Below are positions 57,082-64,000 of a stretch of DNA of 64,000 nucleotides, piece by piece (the first letter of the stretch is position 1; every line of letters begins with the position of its first letter). This DNA comes from Pogona vitticeps. Lineage: Eukaryota; Chordata; Lepidosauria; Squamata; Agamidae. Position numbers and translations under genes: made by a program. The DNA is taken from positions 178,636,501 to 178,700,500 of the forward strand of contig NC_135787.1 of NCBI RefSeq assembly GCF_051106095.1, in the 5' to 3' direction. A model generated the notes under the pieces. That model saw only the letters and a list, made by a program, of their open reading frames with translations, was not told the origin of the DNA and did not search any database.

Positions 57082-57250
57082 TTTGTTTGTTTAAAATATT
57101 TATATGCTGCCTTTCTCCTAAAGGATCCAACACGGCTTATATTATTAAAAGAAACAAAGTTAAAAGCTAAATAATAAATTATTACAATATTAAGAAGCAT
57201 TAAACAAATGTCACATTAAAACTCATAGTAAGAGCAATATTAAAAACAGA
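57082..57250 (-). mobile_element. L2/CR1-type 3' tail, reversed
   Basis: (tttg)n, 'atatgctgcctttctcctaa', 'cggcttatattattaaaaga'. Matches 36253-36430. A MITE follows immediately. Confidence 0.6.
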
Positions 57251-57254
57251 AGTA

Positions 57255-57514
57255 CAGTGGGGTCTTAACTTGAGAACTTAATCCGTATTGGAAGGCGGTT
57301 CTCAAATCAAAAAGTCTGTAGGTCAAGTCTCCATTGACCTACAGTGCATTGAAAACCAATTAATCCCGTAACAAGCCGTTTTTGTTCCATTTTGGTTTTT
57401 TTCTGGTCTGTAAGTCAAATCTCAGTCTGCAAGTCAAACCTAAATTTTGCGGCCAGAGAAGTCTGTAACTCAAAAAGTCTGTAAGTCAAGCCGTCTGTAA
57501 GTCAAGGTCCGCTG
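57255..57514. mobile_element. Tigger-like MITE, 260 bp
   Basis: Ends CAGTGGGGTCTTAACTTGAG and the complement of 'aagtcaaggtccgctg', with TA on both sides (57253-57254 and 57515-57516). No coding sequence. Confidence 0.8.
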
Positions 57515-57566
57515 TAAAACAGAATAAAAGTGGTGAAGATTTGTATATACTGTAGTTGATTTCAGT

Positions 57567-57950
57567 CATAGGCATCCTTCAGTCTTGAGAGACTATGGTA
57601 ACATGCTCTGAATTGAGGAATGTCCTCTCCAGAGCATGAAGCCTGGGTAAAGTAATATGGAGGATAGGCTGTTAACCAAGCAGCAGATCCCCCCCTCTCC
57701 ACATTGCTGAAATGGTCCAATGGAAAGGCAAGAGCCAATACAACTGGTTCCAGCAACATTGCAGGAGTTGGCAGAACAATACGAACTGCCTCCAGGACTC
57801 CAGCCCCGGATTTTGCCTCTAGGTTAACTCCTGGAGCCTTTTCCATGAGTGGATATAGCCACAAGGCAGTGGAGGTTTGAAATCGGAGTTTTCCTTCTCC
57901 TAGATGGGCTGCCTTCCATGGCTGACGAGCCCCACCTACCCGGCCTAGCA
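57567..57950 (-). mobile_element. SINE with a LINE-type 3' tail and 13-bp target duplication
   Basis: Flanked by a perfect duplication, agttgatttcagt, at 57554-57566 and 57951-57963. Reverse complement starts 'tgctaggccgggtaggtggg', runs 384 bases without clear tRNA boxes, and ends 'ttcagagcatgttaccatag' plus 'tctctcaagactgaaggatg'. The last 45 bases equal the 3' end of the LINE at 50690-51375 and the fragment at 425-575; the rest does not. Confidence 0.8.
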
Positions 57951-58167
57951 AGTTGATTTCAGTGGCAAAGTTTTAATTGGTGTACTCGACACTGCCTGGT
58001 GAAGAGTTTAATAATAATTTGGTGGATTCACAAGGATAAGTGGATCTACTCATGGGGCAAAAGTAGGTCCAAAGGGCCAAATTACTTGTACTGTATTGTC
58101 AATTGTGTGCAAGCAATTACTATGCATAGTTTTTTTTTAAAAAAAAGATTTAAATGACCACTGCAGA

Positions 58168-58305
58168 GCAGCAATGGGTAAGGTGTAGCCCATCCCTTGA
58201 GCTTAGACTGCAACTATCATCAGCCTGAGTCATCACAATGAATAATAAGAGATGTTGGGGATTGTATCTGAAAAGCATCTGAAGAGCCACACTCTGCCCA
58301 TCTCT
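58168..58305. mobile_element. hAT-like MITE remnant
   Basis: 'gcaatgggtaaggtgtagcc', 'gactgcaactatcatcagcc' and 'agagccacactctgcccatc' give degenerate inverted ends of the common squamate GGGCAAAGTGTGGC-type MITE. Confidence 0.55.
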
Positions 58306-59561
58306 GTCTTAAAGCATAAAGACAGCTGGGAGTCTCTATGCAGGGAAAATATGCTTTGCTCCACCATGATCTGCAGTTTTTCAAATTGAGACCCTGTAGG
58401 TTTCTGCAGGTGAAATCACTGTAGCTGTCCAAACAAATATTATTGTGCTGCACAAGTGCTTATTTGCAACTAGCATTATGTAAACTTTAGCTCTAATCAA
58501 ACAGAGGGAAATGTACCTGTGTGATGCTAGATGAACTTCATATCACTCCAAGATAAACACTACGAGTGAATGTCGTTGTGTTCATGCAGCCCACTCAGGC
58601 AGTGACGAAAATTTCCTTTTTGGAGGATACTCAGTTCATTTGTGCCCCTTCAGTGAACCAGGCCATAATGAGGACTCCATGATTTTGTGCTGATTGCCCG
58701 TAGACTCTTCAGCTAACTGAGAATGTCTCTGCATGGTTAATGTTCCTCTTGTCAGAGTCTTGTTTCTTTATATATGCAAGCTGAAGCAGGAGGAGAGCAC
58801 GATGGGTTGGTTTTAGTTTATGTTACTGCTTTCATTCTGAGACTGAAAGTATTGCCAGACTTCCTTCTGCTGGGTAAGGATTGTCTGAGCATGTGAATGG
58901 GTGAGATTCTTTTTAAAAACAGGGGCTTGGTTCTCTTTTTTCTTACCCTGTCCGGTGTACCAGAGCACTCTCTTGCCACTTCTTTGAGTAAAAAATACAA
59001 TTGCTGCAGTTTCAATTATTTCAATGATGCACCAACAAAGATCAGAAGGTGAGATATATAATCTTGGTAGACAGGGAAATTGGTCAGGTCTGCTTCAATC
59101 ATCTCTTACAAGATTCTTACTAGAGATTGTTCTATAAAGCTTAAACTAGATACAACATGCATCTTGCCAGACAAGAAGGGGCCTTAGGATTCCTAAACAT
59201 GCTATGATTAAAATAACAGTAAATGTTAAACTTCTCTGTCTCAATATGGAAAGGCAGCATACTACAAACAGCTGTAGGTAGCCATGTCTACGAACCCAGT
59301 TCTGCAACTGCCAGATCTTCTGTAACAATTTGAGAATTGCAGCTTTGGCCTTTAGGCAGATGTGTCAAGATACCATATGTGTTTCAAGATCTGATAACAG
59401 CATTAACAATATCTCCACCCCCTCACTGTTTAGCATCAGACTTACTTGAATATTTGCAGTTGCTCATCACACATAACACAGCTGTGTTTTACTTTGTTTT
59501 GATGGCAGTACTGTAGTCTGTTTTAATAAGAAAGACCCACTTGTTGTGGGTAGTCGGAGAG

Positions 59562-59800
59562 CCTTGTGGTGCAGTAGTTGAATTGCAGTACTGCAGCCAA
59601 GATTCTGCTCACAACTTGAGTTCAGTCCCAATGGATTCATGTAGCCGGATCGAGGTTGACTCCATCCTTCCAAGGTCAGTAAACTGAGTACCCAGCTAAT
59701 CTGGGGGGCAATGTGTAGCCTTGCATAATTACGTTGTAAATTGCCCAGATAGTGCTTTCAGCACTGTGGAGTGGTATATAAGCAACACAGTGCTTTTAAA
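59562..59800 (+). mobile_element. tRNA-derived SINE
   Basis: 'gagccttgtggtgcagtagt', 'gcagtactgcagccaagatt', 'cacaacttgagttcagtccc', 'tgtagccggatcgaggttga', ending 'cactgtggagtggtatataa'. Confidence 0.8.
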
Positions 59801-61139
59801 AAGGATGATGTTAACATGGATATAATATGGTATAATTACTTCAGGATTTTCAGACAAGCTTTTCATTGCCACTCCTGTGCTTTGTAACTGCAGACCAGAG
59901 CCATTGATGAAATCATTAACTGGAAATGCTCTGTCTAGTGGGCATCCTACCAGATTCCATCCTGGCAGCTTAATAGGCCAGTTTGAAGGCTTGGATCCTG
60001 CCAATCTGATGGAACACTGTATACTTTGGCATTCCATCAGGGCTGTGTATCCTGCCCAGAAGAAACACTGTGGAAGTGAAGCAGAATAGTACTGGACAAG
60101 CAGCCCTCAGAAACTCTGCAAAATTTATGAACAGGTTCTTGTTCCAGATTTTGGGCCAAAGCAAAGCTCCTGCATGATATTCAGATTGTTCCATCCTGAA
60201 ATAAGGTTACAGATGATGTCAAGCAAGTGTGATTGCCAATATGACAGCGGTTAAAGATGTTAACTTCTGTTGGGCAAAGTGTCTCCCTGTAAGTGTGATG
60301 GAGGGTTTGAAATCATAAGATGCAAAATCTTGAGATTTTACATATTTTTGTAATAGAGTTGAAAAATTAAATGAGCTTTCCTCCTATTTCTCAGATGACA
60401 TAGACATTATGCAAGTTGCAAACAGGAAACCTGCCCTCCTTTAACCTTGCAAACCTTTGGATATGAGCCTTCCATCAAACATATGATAAAATAAACAGAA
60501 CTTATGCCCATTTTGGTACTTTTGAAGACCAAATGAGCAAGAAGCTTTAGAAGAATAAAATTTATAAGATTACAGAGGATCAGACCTTGCTTGAGAAAAT
60601 GGCTAAAACTTTAGGTTCCTGTATACCTAGTACAGTACAGTATCTGATTTATATAATTATGGGGGGCAGATTGTAGAGGACAAGGAGTCAGGGACATGTT
60701 TATTGCAAAGGGAGACATGGTGGTGTGATTTGGAAGAAGAGATAAAGGGGAAGGGAGAAGATTATTAAATGCGCTCTCCCTCCCTCCCTCCCTCTCTGAC
60801 ACGTACACGCACACAAACATATACACCACCTCTTTCTTGGTAACCTGAGTAATGAGGGGGACCATTATTTGAGGGTTTGACTTTAGTGCTGAGATATAGG
60901 AATGCTGATAACCTGGCAACCCAGCAGGCTCCCTTTCTACATTTTAGATACGGTCTTTGGTCTTGGAGTTCTTCAGGATTCTGACTTTGCAGGAATGAAC
61001 AACTATGCGGATATACATTGTCTGCTCCTTTTAGGCTTCTCCCCAGTAGAACAACCATGAAGTGAGGAAATATATATCTGTCATTCCAGTTCACACAACC
61101 GTGCCCCCCACTGTCCCATTGCCACTGGGAAAAAATGCA

Positions 61140-61190
61140 TCCCCTCCCCAGGAGAAAGGCAGCATAGAAATGAAACAAACAAACAAACAG
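61140..61190 (+). mobile_element. L2/CR1-type tail with (AAAC)n
   Basis: 'ggagaaaggcagcatagaaa' and (aaac)n, the same terminus as at 7010 and 62180. Confidence 0.5.
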
Positions 61191-62039
61191 TCCATGGTTT
61201 CTTTAATATGATGTGTGAATCAGAATCCCTTGCTTGTTCCTCTCCTGACAAGCCAGAATCACAAGACAGATTTTGTTCTTGAATTCTTACTAAATGTACG
61301 CTAAATGTGACAAGCTGTGATTTGCGTGAAATGGTTCTAAAAGATGCTTCAAGCAGATAGAACGCAGGCTTGCTTGCTTTCTTCATGGTTATGGCAGCAG
61401 GTTTATATTTAGCTGGCAACATGTGGCCTTGTGGGCTGTATAAAAGAACGAATTTCTCTTGAATATTACTTCATATTGCCCAGCTTCCCTGAGTGTTTAA
61501 ACTGCCTGGGTGGAAAGCGGGGTGATAAATTTAGAAGAGGTGCTTCATGCCAAGTGCTGCGTGTCTGAACCAGCGGAGCCTGGAAATATAGAAAAGTAGG
61601 GCAGCATCCAGTCTCTTCTTAAAGTGCTTGGAGTTTCCTCAGCTCTCAGTATTCCAAACATGCACAATGTGGGGGGGGCGACCTTCTCAAGGACATAAAG
61701 AATCCCATAGAAAATATCTCACAACAGTTTGCTGTATAGCAGGTTATTATTTATAGTGGAATAGGCATGCTATATTTATCTTGCATAGCACAGAGTAAGT
61801 ATCTTCTTCATTCAGCTCTTTAACTATGCAGGGGTGGTAGAGACACCTGTGTGTGGAATGCAAGAGGGCTTTCCTGAAAGAAACCTGACACAGGAGTAAA
61901 AGCCTGCAAAGGCTGCCCTGAACTTCCAAGCATGTGGAAGGAGAAAAATGATGTGCAGAGAGCATCCCCAAGGGGTATGGGTACCTGTATTTTATGTATG
62001 GATATACATACATTCCCTGAGTGAATGGCTGCAGAATAG

Positions 62040-62245
62040 GGTTTTAAAACTGGATTGTTGTCCTTTAGTACATTGAATGTATTTTGGTGTTGCTTATGTT
62101 TTTTGGTTTTGTATTCATTGATCCTTTTAGCATTATATACTCATTGTTACCAGCTTAAATATTGCCTTCTGATTGTTGTGGGCCACCTCGAGTCCTTTTT
62201 AAGGAGAAAGGTGGACTAAAAAATATTTAAAATAAACTAAATAAA
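62040..62245 (+). mobile_element. L2/CR1-type LINE 3' end
   Basis: T-rich 3' UTR and tail 'gccacctcgagtccttttta' / 'aggagaaaggtggactaaa', ending in (aaat)n-like sequence. Closely resembles 1-215. Confidence 0.6.
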
Positions 62246-63854
62246 TCAGTATGTACACATGCAAACACCCAGAGACTAGCAGCAGCTTCAAGACAGAATT
62301 TCAGAAGAGGAATGTTGTAAGGGGAAAGATCAAAATCAGTATTTTAGTTGTGTTCCATTTCTCTTCCGCCTCCTTTCTGCTTTCTTTCATAACACAAGCA
62401 TGCATACATGCATGCATACATATCTCACAGTTACTTTCATATCTTTTTTTAAAAGGAGAAGCCAAATCACACATACGTACATCTTGTTATAACTGTTTTC
62501 AGTAATAACTACTTAGGGATAAATTTGTGTTGTGGATGTGGGCATGCTTGTAAGCTCCATCCCCCTAATGTTCCCACCGTCTGGACCTCAGATCTTCAGA
62601 GTCCTGTCTTCACAAACTGAGTGCAGTTACTTATCAGAAAGCATCATAATGAGTCTTGCATTATGAGTTGAATGTGAAGATCTGGATGTCTTCCGGTGGC
62701 AGGCCTGGACTGTGATACCCAAGACAAATTTAGTCTTTTATACCTGAACAGGGCAATTTCCTGTTAGCCATGTATAGTGGCTTTCGAGATGCTTGACTGA
62801 CACCCACACCAATTATGAGGTGCTTGGCTGACACACCCACATGAATTTCTGTTGCTGCAACAGCAGCTGCTGCCCCAGCTAGTCAACAGCTATTCAGCTG
62901 CTGGTAGGATGCCATTTTTAACTTGCAGGCTGTGTTGAGTTTTCTGAGTCATAATTGTGTAGGTCTGTCTGCTGCACACATTTCAGTCTAAATTCATGTG
63001 TTAAGATGCACACTTGAACAAAAACATATACACTCCTCCCCTTTCCATAATCACAGAGATTAATTATTTTTTTAAACTATCCCTGATATTTTGCTGCCCC
63101 CAAATAATTCCTTTCTTTTTGTTGGAAAGGCAGATGTGCAAGGCTTTATACTAGAGCCAGCCTGATGTCTCCTAATGAATGGGTGTGGTCAGTAGTTCAG
63201 AACACAGGAGTGGATGCCAACAGCCTATATTTGGCTTGGCCTGTAACATACTGTAGGGTTTTAAAGGAAGTCAGTTTACCTCACTTTAGCTCAAGAGGTT
63301 TGTGTTAAGCTTGTAAAAATATATGAATGTGTATTTGTTCTTGAGAGAAGTTGTGTTTCCATTTATGCTCAAACATATGTATGTTGTATAAAACAAGAGA
63401 GGAGAGCAGCAGTAAGTCATGTACCAAAGAGTATTTAGACAATGTAAGAAAAACTTCCTAGTGGTTTGTAAATTGCCAACATTGTTAATAGATTCTAGAC
63501 CTTAGACTTGCAATAACTTGTTCAAAAATCTCCCATTTTCTTGGGAAGATCTCATTAAAGTGACAGAATGTACATAAGTCTTTTTAAAGACATTGCAAAA
63601 AATTAGATGTTTTTCAAAACTAAAATTCTATTTCTAATGCTTGTGATGGAAAACTTTAAAAATTGACTGCAAATATGTGTGAGAAAAGCTCTAACAGGAC
63701 CTGGTACAGGGAGAGACGTTTTGTATTGTTTTAATGCCTTGGGCTTTGTTGTTAGAATGTATTTCTCAGTGTTAAGTCTTCAGATTTTGAAACATTTGAT
63801 GACTGAGGCCTGCAAGAGGCAATATAAATGAGGTGCAATGAAAGACACATGCAA

Positions 63855-64000
63855 AAGTCCCATGGCACAGTAGTTAAACTCTAGTACCACAATCAGGTCC
63901 TTCCTCACAACTTGAGTTCAATCTCGACAGATTCAGGTGGTAACTGGCTGATAAAAACTCAGTTCGCTGACAGGCAGACTGTTGATGGCATATTTATGTT
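63855..64000 (+). mobile_element. tRNA-derived SINE, cut by window end
   Basis: 'gtcccatggcacagtagtta', 'cacaacttgagttcaatctc', 'gattcaggtggtaactggct'. Same family as 59562-59800. Confidence 0.65.

Larger units (their letters stand above)
44305..64000 (+). other. B4GALNT3: B4GALNT3 intron 1 (to window end)
   Basis: No sequence resembling exon 2 (expected to encode the YGSWRELAKAL-type stem) was found, so the whole remainder appears to be intron 1. Stretches without any recognised feature: 44930-46229, 52241-53321, 54316-55756, 55936-57081, 58306-59561, 59801-61139, 61191-62039, 62246-63854. Exon 2 could still be hidden if it is short and diverged. Confidence 0.6.

Overview
The window is vertebrate nuclear DNA, almost certainly from a squamate reptile. 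Evidence: spliced single-copy vertebrate genes with GT-AG introns, CpG-rich promoters, and a squamate-type repeat load (RTE-BovB LINEs, Sauria-type tRNA SINEs ending in a BovB-like tail, CR1 and L2 LINEs, Penelope-like elements, Tigger-like and hAT-like MITEs, long microsatellites). Gene density is low. Most long open frames are LINE remnants, microsatellites or chance frames.

Three host genes are supported. KDM5A (histone H3K4 demethylase) is represented by coding exon 1 on the minus strand at 1358-1537; the rest lies to the left of the window. CCDC77 (coiled-coil centrosomal protein) is complete on the plus strand: eleven coding exons from 9209 to 28930 read in frame to a 543-residue protein, with a probable untranslated first exon near 7.5 kb and a polyadenylation signal at 29270. 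B4GALNT3 (beta-1,4-N-acetylgalactosaminyltransferase 3) begins on the plus strand at 44157 with one coding exon encoding the cytoplasmic tail and membrane anchor; intron 1 runs to the window end. From memory, the order KDM5A(-), CCDC77(+), B4GALNT3(+) is the same as on human chromosome 12p13.33, which supports all three identifications.

Layout. 1-1357: KDM5A intron 1. 1.4-2.6 kb: KDM5A CpG promoter with ETS and CRE sites. 2.6-7.3 kb: intergenic DNA filled with LINE fragments and one decayed gag-like stretch. 7.3-7.6 kb: CCDC77 promoter with two inverted CCAAT boxes. 9.2-29.3 kb: CCDC77; introns carry a foldback Penelope insertion, Tigger-like MITEs and SINEs. 29.3-43.5 kb: intergenic, with two strong inverted repeats, a near full-length BovB copy carrying two nested MITEs, two inverted Penelope termini and an unassigned 208-codon open frame. 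43.5-44.3 kb: B4GALNT3 promoter and exon 1. 44.3-64 kb: B4GALNT3 intron 1 with SINEs, LINE fragments and large microsatellites.

No multi-gene system, CRISPR array, operon or obvious new protein machine was found. The most noteworthy items are the foldback Penelope insertion with 13-bp target-site duplications (20611-21771), a 69-bp inverted repeat with 4 mismatches (31614-31914), a SINE that shares its 3' tail with a LINE in the same window (57567-57950), and a long Ser/Arg-rich insertion in CCDC77 exon 8. Positions were counted by hand and family assignments rest on recognition, not on a database search.
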